A stretch of DNA of 64,000 nucleotides, from NCBI RefSeq assembly GCF_900112675.1, contig NZ_FOMQ01000010.1, positions 62,001 to 126,000 of the forward strand. The letters are read 5' to 3'. The translations under genes and the position numbers were made by a program. Source of the DNA: Paracidovorax konjaci. Lineage in GTDB: Bacteria; Pseudomonadota; Gammaproteobacteria; Burkholderiales; Burkholderiaceae_C. The notes below the pieces were generated by a model. It made no database searches and was not told where the DNA came from. It was given only the letters and a program-made list of their open reading frames with translations. Each line of letters starts with the position of its first letter. Within the stretch, counting starts at the first letter, position 1. Below, in pieces: positions 31,783-40,190 of the stretch.

Positions 31783-32291
31783 CGACATGTGGCCAATCCG
31801 ATTCGGATTTCCTGTCCGCGTGTCCGCATCGCTCCGGCGGCTGAAGATCTCAGAACGTGTTCACGATCTCCTGAGCAGCAGAGCGAGGAGGCCAGATGGA
31901 CGAACTGCAGGCTGGTATTGAGCAGCCGCTCGCAGTTCTTCCACAACCGCCTGTTCTTCTCCAGCCAAGCAAAGCTGCGCTCGACAATCCAGCGCTTGGG
32001 CATAACTTTGAACGTGTGCAGTTCGCTGCGCTTGGCGATCTGCACTGTCACATGCCCACCCAGGATTTCCTGCACACCTTGCGCGAAGGGCTGGCCAACA
32101 TCGCCGCTATCGGCGAGCAGGCTTTGCACCCGGCTCAGTGTGGGTTTGCAGCGCGTGAGCGCCAGCAGTGCTCCCTTGCGATCCGTCACCTCGGCCGTCG
32201 TCACCGCCACCGCGTGCGGCAGACCCTGCGTATCCACCGCGATGTGGCGCTTGATGCCCGAGACCTTCTTGCCTGCGTCATAGCCCTTCAA
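31770..32291 (-). pseudogene. IS5-family transposase, second ORF (catalytic part), frameshifted
   Basis: The DDE catalytic half: GYDAGKKVSGIKRHIAVDTQG near the start, LLADSG with an Asp, and the KRWIVERSFAWLEKNRRL motif with the catalytic Glu. Near 31885-31891 the frame changes: the expected LALLLRRS end, with a stop at 31861-31863, lies in another phase, consistent with one missing base. The current frame therefore reads through the inverted repeat to 31770. Together with the break from the first ORF this indicates a decaying element. Confidence 0.8.
31852..31869. repeat. Left terminal inverted repeat of the IS
   Basis: AGAACGTGTTCACGATCT; perfect match to the complement of 32682-32699. Confidence 0.92.
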
Positions 32292-32659
32292 GGCCGCCGG
32301 TTCAGTGCTCTCACACTCTGCGCGTCGATGATCAAGAACGCGCTTGAGGCGTTGCGCCCCAGTCTCCCACGGGCCGCGCCAACCTGATTTTTTAAAGCCT
32401 GCTCCAGCAGGCTGACGCCCTGCTCATCGGGCAAGCTCCACGTGGCGAAGTACGAATGCACGGTGCGCCAGTTGGGAAAGTCGCTGGGCAGTGCCCTCCA
32501 TTGGCAGCCCGTGCGCAGCAGATACAGCACTGCGCACCACACCTCGTACAAGTCAACGGTGCGCGGCTTGGTCTTCTTGCGCGCACTCTCCAGCATCGGC
32601 TTGATGATCTCGAATTGCTCGCGGCTCGTGTCGCTTGGATGTTTCTTGCTTCGCACCAC
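32288..32659 (-). pseudogene. IS5-family transposase, first ORF
   Basis: A 123-residue N-terminal transposase part (DUF4096/IS5 HTH region) with VWCAVLYLLRTGCQWRALP and HSYFATW blocks, ending after AQSV in a frame that stops shortly. The second ORF continues in the -1 phase around 32308-32316. Related IS427 elements either recode here or carry one frame; a lost base versus a programmed shift cannot be told from the sequence. Confidence 0.75.
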
Positions 32660-32681
32660 GTCATTGTCAGCGGCCAGACAA

Positions 32682-32699
32682 AGATCGTGAACACGTTCT
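32682..32699. repeat. Right terminal inverted repeat of the IS
   Basis: AGATCGTGAACACGTTCT; the complement of the left terminal repeat. Confidence 0.92.
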
Positions 32700-32788
32700 A
32701 AGATGTGATGGCCTTGAACGGATTATTGAACTGGATGCCTGCATTCCGGATGCAGAACATCAGCTTCAGTCCATAGCCGGCGCTTGAG

Positions 32789-33031
32789 TCATTGGGCCTT
32801 GCGCCCGAGTACGGCAATCTCAAAGACAAGAGTTGCAAGTAGAGCGCAAAGCCAAAATGGGAAGGTAGTTAGAGCGAAGCTTGCAATCTGAAAAGAAAGC
32901 AACTGCGCGTAGGTTTCGTCTGTCGGCACCTGAGTGCGGTGCTGCAAAATCGACCAAGCCGCATGGATGCAAACGACGATGAGCCAACCAACGACAGTCC
33001 ACCAGTAGATGCGCTGTGATCGAGTTTTCAT
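32789..33031 (-). CDS. Two-TM small membrane protein, candidate immunity protein
   Basis: An 80-residue protein with two hydrophobic helices (about residues 9-28, [17 protein letters not shown], and about 47-72, [20 protein letters not shown]). No family was recognised. Its ATG overlaps the stop of the RHS-tip gene (ATGA), and it follows as the last gene of the operon, the usual place for an immunity gene. The assignment as immunity is inference; a lysis-protein-like or unrelated membrane role is possible. Confidence 0.7.
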   Translation of the reverse strand: MKTRSQRIYWWTVVGWLIVVCIHAAWSILQHRTQVPTDETYAQLLSFQIASFALTTFPFWLCALLATLVFEIAVLGRKAQ

Positions 33032-33654
33032 GGCACGTTCGGCGGGTTGAACGGTCTAAGTGCATCCACGACCTCAGGGGGAATCGGGCCACCCCTGGGA
33101 ATACGGTAGTCAACGGCACCTGGGGCACGTGCGGCGTCACGCGCTACCCCACCAGGGAATGGCGACATGTTTGTCCTTATCCCACTCGCGCGAAGCGCAG
33201 AATCTGTTCTCACGGCACAGTTGTCAAAAGTACCAACACAGTTTCTGCAACCGTTCTGTGACAAGTTTTCAAGTGCCGCTTGATCCTGCTCGGGTGAACG
33301 AGGGATGATCGTCACTTGCTGATTTCTGAATTGACTTTGCGACTGTAGATAGCCCAACGGGGAGCCCCCGAGCGGAGTGTTGTTGCCATAGCTATAAATC
33401 CCCGCTCCCGTCACGCCAATCGCCGTGTGACCAAAGGGGTTCGTAGTTTCGCGGCGCCCGCCGGTGATGACCACCAGGTCGAGACCTGTGGGATCTATGT
33501 AGTTCATGGGGTTGCCGTCAACATAACCGAATCGGTTCCACCCGCCATCAAGGCCAATCGGATCAGCTTGCAAATAGCGAGCTGTCGCATTCCCACTACC
33601 ACAGAGCGCCAGTACTACCGCAGTAAGACCTAGGATTCTTTGAGCGTTCATCAT
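33028..33654 (-). CDS. Orphan RHS-tip protein with signal peptide and permuted papain-like toxin domain
   Basis: A 208-residue protein. Residues 1-24 form a Sec signal peptide ([18 protein letters not shown]). Residues 25-59 are the end of an RHS core, [20 protein letters not shown] then [11 protein letters not shown], the repeat-associated hallmark that precedes variable toxins. The remainder has GHTAIGV with a His (about residue 75), [10 protein letters not shown], and [11 protein letters not shown] with a Cys (about residue 148). His before Cys suggests a permuted NlpC/P60 or papain-like fold. An AAGGGGG site precedes the ATG. The RHS shell is absent, so it is a standalone exported effector or a displaced tip; function is inferred. 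Confidence 0.82.
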   Translation of the reverse strand: MMNAQRILGLTAVVLALCGSGNATARYLQADPIGLDGGWNRFGYVDGNPMNYIDPTGLDLVVITGGRRETTNPFGHTAIGVTGAGIYSYGNNTPLGGSPLGYLQSQSQFRNQQVTIIPRSPEQDQAALENLSQNGCRNCVGTFDNCAVRTDSALRASGIRTNMSPFPGGVARDAARAPGAVDYRIPRGGPIPPEVVDALRPFNPPNVP

Positions 33655-33673
33655 TTGCTATCCCCCTTTGTCG

Positions 33674-34705
33674 TCATGACGGGCTACGAGCCTTGTTGAC
33701 AATCTGCCTATAGCGATCTCCCTGCAAGCGGTCTGGCTCGCGCCACCCAAGTGCCTCTGCCTTGCTTCGCCAGAGCGCCTGCTTTTCTTGCATATCGAGT
33801 AAGTATGGCCGAAGCTCTCGCGGCATGGCGTTGGGATTCGGGTACTGAGTATGGAAGTTCTTTTGCTCCAGCAGCCAATAGCCGTAGCCTTTGCTGGCCA
33901 TCGTCGGTGCGTCATTCGGAGAATGTTCAAGCATCACGGAAGCAACAGCGAGCCCGCGAGGCACCTGCCCTTGCTCGAAAAAATGCTGTCGTAGCGTTTC
34001 TGCCATGGCAGCGGCCGATTCCCGCTTGCTCAACGGTCGCTTATAGACGCCGTTGGTCAACGCTTGGGGCGTCATGGGCGTGTCACGCTGATAGCTTGCG
34101 TCCATGCGCGGGAAGCCCCCGGATGTCGTCTCCAGATTAAACAGTCGGCCTTGCTCATCCCGGTACTTCACAAAAATGTGTTCGGGCGAGCGCGCAAGAG
34201 TGACATCGATTCCGAGTTTCTGCCCCAAGATGACAAACAGAATCGGCATTGACACGCAGTTGCCCTTCTTGGTTCGCAAGTAGGTCGCCAACAGTTTATT
34301 AGAGACCTTTGTACCCAACGGGTCGTCCAAGTCGTACTGGAACGGGCGTGGATGCTTCGGATCTGGCCCATGCAGGTAGGCGCGTAGCGTTTCGACCGCA
34401 ATCTGCTTGCTGGAATTCGCAGGGTAAAGCCTTCGGACTTCATTAGCCATGGCATCAAGGCGAGCCAAGACCTCTTGCTCATCGATCTTTGGATCGATCA
34501 TGTGATCGATGGACAGCTTCACGCGAGCTAAATCCATGCTGGATTCCGGCTGCTTCAGGATCGCCTTGAGCTTATTGAGTTGTGCGTCAGACGTCACCCC
34601 TTGATATTCGCTTGCATCCCGAATGCTGCCGGACGAGATTTGGGCTGCGGTGGGCAAGCACAGCGACATAAAAATCAATCCAAGTAGGAGCATGATCAAT
34701 GGCAT
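33674..34705 (-). CDS. Exported SirB1/transglutaminase-like protein
   Basis: A 343-residue protein with a signal peptide (residues 1-21, cleavage near TAA-Q). The transglutaminase-like core GNCVSMPILFVILGQKLGID (about residues 148-167) supplies the Cys, PEHIFVKY the His and NLETTSGG the acidic residue, the Cys-His-acid triad of SirB1/transglutaminase-like cysteine proteases. The C-terminal third is charged and has TPR-like helices. It lies 19 bp upstream of the RHS-tip gene and is probably its operon leader. Its partner role is unknown. Confidence 0.82.
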   Translation of the reverse strand: MPLIMLLLGLIFMSLCLPTAAQISSGSIRDASEYQGVTSDAQLNKLKAILKQPESSMDLARVKLSIDHMIDPKIDEQEVLARLDAMANEVRRLYPANSSKQIAVETLRAYLHGPDPKHPRPFQYDLDDPLGTKVSNKLLATYLRTKKGNCVSMPILFVILGQKLGIDVTLARSPEHIFVKYRDEQGRLFNLETTSGGFPRMDASYQRDTPMTPQALTNGVYKRPLSKRESAAAMAETLRQHFFEQGQVPRGLAVASVMLEHSPNDAPTMASKGYGYWLLEQKNFHTQYPNPNAMPRELRPYLLDMQEKQALWRSKAEALGWREPDRLQGDRYRQIVNKARSPS

Positions 34706-34783
34706 TCGCTAATCCTACAACTCAGGACTTGTGCCGACGAGTACATCTTCTCGGCCGCTGGCGCCTCGCCGTTTGGCGCGCAA

Positions 34784-34800
34784 GGGCTTTGTTGCACAAG
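34784..34800. repeat. Possible solo IS end
   Basis: GGGCTTTGTTGCACAAG resembles terminal repeats of some IS5-group elements, near the right edge of the lower-GC segment. No transposase accompanies it. The rest of 34706-34877 shows no gene. Confidence 0.3.
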
Positions 34801-34877
34801 CGCAGCCAGTCGAACGGGCAGCCTTTTCTCACCACTCGAGCTTCTCACGTCAGGCAGGCGAGACTTTGAACATGTTC

Positions 34878-36014
34878 CTACATCGATTCCGCCAGCATCG
34901 CCCGGTAGTCGTCCACGCTGGCTTCGCGCGGGTTGGTCTTGTGGCAGTGGTCGGCCATGGCGCCGCGGATCACGCCGTCCCACGCATCGGGCGTGACGCC
35001 CATCGCGGCCAGCCCCGTGGGCAGGCCCAGCCTGGCGCTCATATCAAGGATGGCGTCGGGCACGTCGGCCGCCGAGCCCAGGCCCATCGCATGCGCCATG
35101 CGCTCCAGCCGGCGGTCGCGGCGAACTGCGGCGTCCTGGGCGTTGAAGCGCACCACCGCGGGCAGGAAGACTGCGTTGAGCGTGCCGTGGTGCAGTCGCG
35201 GGTTGACGCCGCCCAGGCTGTGGCTCAGCGAATGCACGCAGCCCAGCCCTTTCTGGAAGGCCATGGCGCCCTGCATGCTCGCGCTCATCATCTGCAGGCG
35301 CGCCTCGCGGTCCTGGCCGTCGCGCGTGGCCCGCTCGATGTGGGCCCAGCCGCGCGCCAGCCCGTCGAGCGCGATACCGTCCGCCGGCGGATTGAAGGCC
35401 GAGGACATGAAGGTCTCCATGCAGTGCGCGATCGCGTCCATGCCCGTGGCGGCGGTGAGGTGGGGCGGCAGGCCCAGCGTCAGTTCAGGGTCGCAGATGG
35501 CCGCCTTGGGCACCAAGTGCCACGAGTGGAAGCCGAGCTTGCGGTGGTCGTCCACGATGATGATCGCCCCGCGCGCCACCTCGCTGCCGGTGCCGGCCGT
35601 CGTGGGCACGGCGATGAGCGGCGCGACGCGCTCCGTGATGCGCGGCGAGCCGCCCTCGATGGTGGCGTAGTGCGTGAGCGGGCCCTCGTGCGTGGCCGCG
35701 ATGGCGATGCCCTTGGCGCAGTCGATGGCCGATCCGCCGCCCACGGCCACGAGCCCGTCGCAGCCATGGGCGCGGTAGACCTCCACGGCCGCGCGCACGG
35801 CCGCCTCGGTGGGGTTGGCCGGCGTCTGGTCGAACACGGCCACGGGCAGGCCGGAGAGCGCATCCAGCGCACGCTGCAGCACGCCGGCCGCCTTGACGCC
35901 GGGGTCGGTCACGACGAGGGGGCGGGAGATTCCCGCGCGCTCGCACTCCTGCGCGAGCAGCCGCACCGCGCCGAATTCGATCTGGATCTGGGTGATGTAG
36001 TGGATGAGGGCCAT
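34878..36014 (-). CDS. Iron-containing alcohol dehydrogenase (type III)
   Basis: A 378-residue group III dehydrogenase. The NAD-binding GGGSAIDCAKG (about residues 92-102) and AVPTTAGTGSE (about 133-143) are followed by metal-ligand positions in MDAIAHCMETF, HSLSHSLGG and LHHGTLNA. It oxidises alcohols or reduces aldehydes with NAD(P); the substrate is not predictable. It abuts the island: 172 bp separate it from the transglutaminase-like gene. Confidence 0.93.
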   Translation of the reverse strand: MALIHYITQIQIEFGAVRLLAQECERAGISRPLVVTDPGVKAAGVLQRALDALSGLPVAVFDQTPANPTEAAVRAAVEVYRAHGCDGLVAVGGGSAIDCAKGIAIAATHEGPLTHYATIEGGSPRITERVAPLIAVPTTAGTGSEVARGAIIIVDDHRKLGFHSWHLVPKAAICDPELTLGLPPHLTAATGMDAIAHCMETFMSSAFNPPADGIALDGLARGWAHIERATRDGQDREARLQMMSASMQGAMAFQKGLGCVHSLSHSLGGVNPRLHHGTLNAVFLPAVVRFNAQDAAVRRDRRLERMAHAMGLGSAADVPDAILDMSARLGLPTGLAAMGVTPDAWDGVIRGAMADHCHKTNPREASVDDYRAMLAESM

Positions 36015-36130
36015 GGTGGTGATTGCCAGAATGCGCGCCGGGCGCGTTGGTGGTCTGATGGCGGCGGCGCCATTCTGCCGGTGGCAGCAGCGCCGGTTCC
36101 ATCCACCAATCTATTACCCCGGAGCTTTCC

Positions 36131-37000
36131 ATGGTCCTGCAGCAAACCCTCACAGCGGCCCTGGTGGCCGTCGCTTGTGCGACAGGCGCGCAGGCCGCCT
36201 GCCTGGACGACGCGCAGGTGGCCGACCTTGCGGCGAACTATGCCGCGCGCACGCCGGCCGCCAATCCGCCGCCGATGGATGCGGCCGACGCCGCCTGCAC
36301 GCGCGCCAAATTCAATGCCCTGCTCGCGCAGCGGCTCGGCAAGCCCGTGGGCTACAAGGCCGGGCTCACGAACCCGGCCGTGCAGCAGCGGTTCCGCACC
36401 GACCAGCCGGTCTGGGGCAAGCTCTACGCGGGCATGGTTCTGCCCTCCGGCAGCGCGGTGGACGCGGCCTTCGGCGCGCGCCCGCTCTATGAAGCCGACA
36501 TGCTCGTGCGTGTGAAGAGTGCGGCCATCAACCATGCGCGCACGCCGCTGGAGGTGCTGGACGCCATCGACCAGGTGATCCCGTTCATCGAACTGCCCGA
36601 TCTGCTCGTGCAGGCCCCACCGCAGCTCGACGGCGCGGGCGTGGCGGCGATCAATGTGGGCGCGCGCCTGGGCGTGGCCGGCACGCCCATCGCCGTGCCG
36701 GCCTTGCGTGCCGAGCGCTACGCGCTGCTGGACGCGCTGGCCTCGATGGCGGTCACGCTCACCGATGACGCCGGCATGCGCCTGGGCGGCGGGCGCGGCA
36801 GCGACATCCTGGGTCACCCGCTGCAGGCCGTGGTCTGGCTGGCCGGGGCGCTGCAGAAGGAAGACATCACGCTGCAGCCGGGCGACCTCGTGAGCCTCGG
36901 CTCGTTCTCCGCGCTGCTGCCGCCCAAGCCCGGGCTGGCCGTGACGGCCACCTTCGCCGGCCTGCCTGGGGCAGCGCCCGTGCGTGTCCAGTTCAAATAG
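36131..37000 (+). CDS. Exported FAH-fold 2-keto-4-pentenoate hydratase-like protein
   Basis: A 289-residue protein with an N-terminal signal peptide (about residues 1-22, ATGAQA|A). Residues about 60-285 match the fumarylacetoacetase/hydratase fold of 2-keto-4-pentenoate hydratases and 4-oxalocrotonate decarboxylases: GKPVGYKAGLTNPAVQQRF, the EADMLVRVKSAAIN block and VVWLAGAL. Cytoplasmic homologues hydrate dienoates in aromatic catabolism. A signal peptide on this family is unusual. No catabolic neighbours are present. Confidence 0.83.
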   Translation: MVLQQTLTAALVAVACATGAQAACLDDAQVADLAANYAARTPAANPPPMDAADAACTRAKFNALLAQRLGKPVGYKAGLTNPAVQQRFRTDQPVWGKLYAGMVLPSGSAVDAAFGARPLYEADMLVRVKSAAINHARTPLEVLDAIDQVIPFIELPDLLVQAPPQLDGAGVAAINVGARLGVAGTPIAVPALRAERYALLDALASMAVTLTDDAGMRLGGGRGSDILGHPLQAVVWLAGALQKEDITLQPGDLVSLGSFSALLPPKPGLAVTATFAGLPGAAPVRVQFK

Positions 37001-37200
37001 TGCAGCCTCCGCGGCGGAGCGCAGGCCCTGCCGTGCGGGGCGTGGTACGTGCGGGGCTGCGCCGGCCGCCGGTTTCAGGGATGATCGGCGGCGGCCTCGG
37101 CTGCGCCGGTAATCTCGCGTTCTCCGCGGTGCCGCCGTCCCGGTCTTCCGCCTTCCGTTCCTGCCCGTTTCCTGCCGACCCGTTCTTCCGTTTCCGTTCC

Positions 37201-38217
37201 GTGACCGCTCCCTCTCATTCTTCCTCCGCCTTGCAGGCCAACGCCGCCGCCGCGCACCGCCTCACGCCGCAGATGCGCAGCGTGATCGACCGCATGCACC
37301 GCGCGCGCCGCCCGCCCATGGAAACCGTGCCCGTCGCCGAGGCCCGAGCCGCCTACGAACTGGGTGCCGGCGTGCTCGAAATCCCCAAGCCCGCGCTGGC
37401 CCGCGTGGACGAACTGCGCCTGCCCGCGCGGGACGGCCATGCCTTGCCCGCGCGCCTCTACGCCCCCCGCCAGGGCGGAGAGCCGCTGCCGGCGCTGCTC
37501 TACCTGCACGGCGGCGGCTTCACGGTGGGCAGCATCGCCACCCACGACACGCTCTGCCGCGAAATCGCCCGGCGTGCGGGCTGCGCGGTGGTCTCGCTCG
37601 ATTACCGGCTCGCGCCCGAGCACCGCTTTCCGACCGCCGTGCACGACACCTGGGACGCGCTGGCCTGGCTGGCCGCGGAGGGCGCGTCCCTGGGACTCGA
37701 CCCCGCCCGGCTGGCGGTGGGCGGCGACAGCGCCGGGGGCACGCTGGCCGCGGTGGCCGCCCTGCAGGCGCGCGATGCGGGCCTGCCGATCGCGCTGCAG
37801 CTGCTGTTCTACCCGGGCTGCACGGCCCACCAGGACACGCCGTCGCATGCGGCCTACGCCCGCGGATTCGTGCTGGAGGAGCCGGCCATCACCTGGTTCT
37901 TCAGCCACTACATCGACCGCGGCGAACGTGACGACTGGCGCTTCGCGCCGCTCAACGCGCCCGACGTGGACGGCGTGGCGCCCGCCTGGGTCGGCCTGGC
38001 GGAATGCGATCCGCTCGTGGACGAGGGCATCGCCTACGCCGACAGGCTGCGCGCCGCGGGCGTTGCGGTGGACCTGGAGATCTACCGCGGCGTGACGCAC
38101 GAATTCATCAAGATGGGCCGCGCCATTCCCGAGGCGCGCACGGCCCATGCCCATGCCGCCGCCGCGCTGCGTGCGGCCTTCGGACTGCCCGATCCCGACA
38201 CGGAGGAAACCCCATGA
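37201..38217 (+). CDS. HSL-family alpha/beta hydrolase (esterase)
   Basis: A 338-residue hormone-sensitive-lipase-type esterase. HGGGF (oxyanion, about residues 103-107), GDSAGG with the nucleophile Ser (about 176-181), ECDPLVD (acid) and VTHEF (His) form the complete catalytic set. The GTG start at 37201 is the most plausible; the open frame upstream is low complexity. The stop overlaps the following fusion gene (ATGA). Confidence 0.9.
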   Translation: MTAPSHSSSALQANAAAAHRLTPQMRSVIDRMHRARRPPMETVPVAEARAAYELGAGVLEIPKPALARVDELRLPARDGHALPARLYAPRQGGEPLPALLYLHGGGFTVGSIATHDTLCREIARRAGCAVVSLDYRLAPEHRFPTAVHDTWDALAWLAAEGASLGLDPARLAVGGDSAGGTLAAVAALQARDAGLPIALQLLFYPGCTAHQDTPSHAAYARGFVLEEPAITWFFSHYIDRGERDDWRFAPLNAPDVDGVAPAWVGLAECDPLVDEGIAYADRLRAAGVAVDLEIYRGVTHEFIKMGRAIPEARTAHAHAAAALRAAFGLPDPDTEETP

Positions 38218-39080
38218 TGCGCCGCGCTGATTTCCGCTGCACCGAACGCCTGCGCGTGCGCTGGGCCGAGGTGGACATGCAGAAGATCGTCTTCAATGGC
38301 CACTACCTGATGTACATCGACACCGCCATGTCGGCCTATTGGCGGGCCCTGGCCATGCCCTACGAAGCGGGCATGCAGGCGCTGGGCGGCGAGCTGTACG
38401 TGAAGAAGGCGACGCTCGAATACCACGGCTCGGCGCGGCTGGACGACGTGCTGGACGTGGGCCTGCGCTGCGCGCGCATCGGCACCAGTTCGATGCAGTT
38501 CCAGGCCGGCATCTTCGCGGGCGAGCGCCTGCTGGTGTCGGGCGAGCTGGTCTACGTGTTCGCCGACCCGGCCAGCCAGACCTCGCGCCCGGTGCCGGGC
38601 GCGCTGCGCGCGCTCATCGAGGCCCACGAGGCCGGGCACGGGGTGGTGGAGATGCGCGTGGGCGACTGGGCCACGCTGGGCGCGGATGCGCTGCGGCTGC
38701 GCATGGCCGTGTTCGTGCAGGAGCAGGGCATCGACCCGGCACTGGAGGCCGATGCGCTGGACGCGGAGGCCCTGCACGCCGTCGCCTACAACCGCATCGG
38801 CCTGCCGGTGGCGACCGGCCGGCTGCTGCAGCCCGCGCCTGGCGAGGCCCGCATCGGCCGCATGGCCGTGGACCGCACGGTGCGCGGCCAGCGCTGGGGC
38901 CGGGCCGTGCTCGATGCGCTCGTGGATGCGGCGCGGGCGCGCGGCGACCGGCGGGTCACGCTGCATGCCCAGTGCACCGCCGAGAACTTCTACCGCCGCG
39001 CGGGCTTCGAGGTGGATGGCGAGCGCTACGAGGAAGCCGGGCTTCCGCACGTGAATATGAGCATCCCCTTGAGCGGCTGA
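38214..39080 (+). CDS. Hotdog thioesterase - GNAT acetyltransferase fusion
   Basis: A 288-residue two-domain protein. Residues 1-145 form a 4HBT/YbgC-like acyl-CoA thioesterase ([21 protein letters not shown], with the conserved Asp). Residues 146-288 form a GNAT domain of the ElaA type ([30 protein letters not shown] acetyl-CoA loop, [14 protein letters not shown]). The same codon phase links both and no stop intervenes, so it is a real fusion. It begins inside the stop of the esterase gene, suggesting one operon. Confidence 0.9.
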   Translation: MMRRADFRCTERLRVRWAEVDMQKIVFNGHYLMYIDTAMSAYWRALAMPYEAGMQALGGELYVKKATLEYHGSARLDDVLDVGLRCARIGTSSMQFQAGIFAGERLLVSGELVYVFADPASQTSRPVPGALRALIEAHEAGHGVVEMRVGDWATLGADALRLRMAVFVQEQGIDPALEADALDAEALHAVAYNRIGLPVATGRLLQPAPGEARIGRMAVDRTVRGQRWGRAVLDALVDAARARGDRRVTLHAQCTAENFYRRAGFEVDGERYEEAGLPHVNMSIPLSG

Positions 39081-39271
39081 CGCCGCTTCCCCCTTCTCTC
39101 GCGCTGGCGCGCGGGAAGGGGGACGACGCCGGTGGCCGGGCAGAGCCCGTTCCACGGCGTCCGCTGGCCTGGCCTGCTCCGCGGCCCTCTGACCGGAAAA
39201 GCCGTGGTGGTTTCAACGCGTCTGGCGCAGGGCGACCGCTCGATCACCAGTTCGCGGCGGCTCGGCCACGT

Positions 39272-40177
39272 TCAGATGTCTTCGAGCAGCGCGTAAGGCA
39301 GATCACCCAGGGCGAGTGGCACGCCTTCCGGGCCGCCCGCGCGCAGCGCCTCTCCCGTGGAGGCCACCTGCAGCGACACCAGCGCGTCGAAGCCGCCGCC
39401 GGGCGCGGGGGCTGTCTGCACCACCGTGCCGCAGGGCTGCTCGGCGTCGCTGGCCGCGAACACCTCGGCGCCCACGTCCACGGGTTCGGGCGCATGGGCC
39501 ACGTAGGTGCGGCGCTTGAGCGTGCCGCGGAACTGGCTGCGCGCCACCACCTCCTGGCCCGGATAACAGCCCTTCTTGAAATTCACGCCGCCCACGGATT
39601 CGTAGTTGAGCATCTGCGGCACGAACAGCTCGACCAGGGGCGCCGTGAGGGTGGGCACGCCGCTCTGCACTTCACCCCACTCCCAGAGGCCGGGCGCCAG
39701 GGGCGTGCCGGCGGGAGCGGGCTGCCCGGCGGGCTGCACCAGCAGCGCCCGCGGCTGGCCGGCCGCGGGGTAGAGATGGATCAGCGTGCCTTGGGGCGTG
39801 TCGGCGCGGCTCCAGGGGGCCTGCGCGCCGCCCTGCACGGCGTCGCCCGCCAGGCCCCAGAGCGCGAAGTCGGCCGTGGCGTCGCTGAGCCTTGCCTTGG
39901 CGCGCAGCACGAACATCGAAAGCCGCTTGAGCACGGGGGCGAGCAGATCGCGGCTGCAGACCAGCAGCACCTCGGCATCGCCCTGGCGCCAGCCGATGAA
40001 ACTGGCCTGCATGCGGCCCTTGGCCGAGAGGAAGGCCGCCAGCCGGGCCTGCCCGGGCGGCAGCAGCAGGAAATCCTGGGTGAGCTGGCCGTGGAGGAAC
40101 TGCGCCGCGTCTTCGCCTTGCACGCGGATCACGCCGAGCCCGTTGAGGGGGGCCAGGCCATTCAGGGGGGACGTCAT
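39272..40177 (-). CDS. ygfZ: Folate-binding protein YgfZ
   Basis: A 301-residue tetrahydrofolate-dependent protein that supports Fe-S cluster enzymes. The invariant [12 protein letters not shown] motif is present near residues 203-214. Its start faces mltG; start codons are only 13 bp apart, so the promoters must overlap the coding sequences. Confidence 0.95.
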   Translation of the reverse strand: MTSPLNGLAPLNGLGVIRVQGEDAAQFLHGQLTQDFLLLPPGQARLAAFLSAKGRMQASFIGWRQGDAEVLLVCSRDLLAPVLKRLSMFVLRAKARLSDATADFALWGLAGDAVQGGAQAPWSRADTPQGTLIHLYPAAGQPRALLVQPAGQPAPAGTPLAPGLWEWGEVQSGVPTLTAPLVELFVPQMLNYESVGGVNFKKGCYPGQEVVARSQFRGTLKRRTYVAHAPEPVDVGAEVFAASDAEQPCGTVVQTAPAPGGGFDALVSLQVASTGEALRAGGPEGVPLALGDLPYALLEDI

Positions 40178-40190
40178 GCCGTGAATTATC

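Larger units (their letters stand above)
31852..32699 (-). mobile_element. IS5-family insertion sequence (848 bp, IS427-like two-ORF type)
   Basis: Bounded by an 18-bp perfect inverted repeat, AGAACGTGTTCACGATCT (31852-31869) and its complement (32682-32699), enclosing two overlapping-phase transposase ORFs on the minus strand. Flanking bases show no convincing direct repeat, so the target duplication is lost or unclear. The transposase carries at least one apparent frameshift. Confidence 0.9.

Noticed and set aside
32698-32818. Short minus-strand open stretch ending in a TAG at the IS boundary
   Set aside because: About 40 codons only, overlapping the 80-residue gene in another phase; could be a truncated gene but cannot be supported.
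34696-34983. 95-codon minus-strand open frame upstream of the transglutaminase-like gene
   Set aside because: It overlaps the alcohol dehydrogenase end in another phase and has no recognisable fold.
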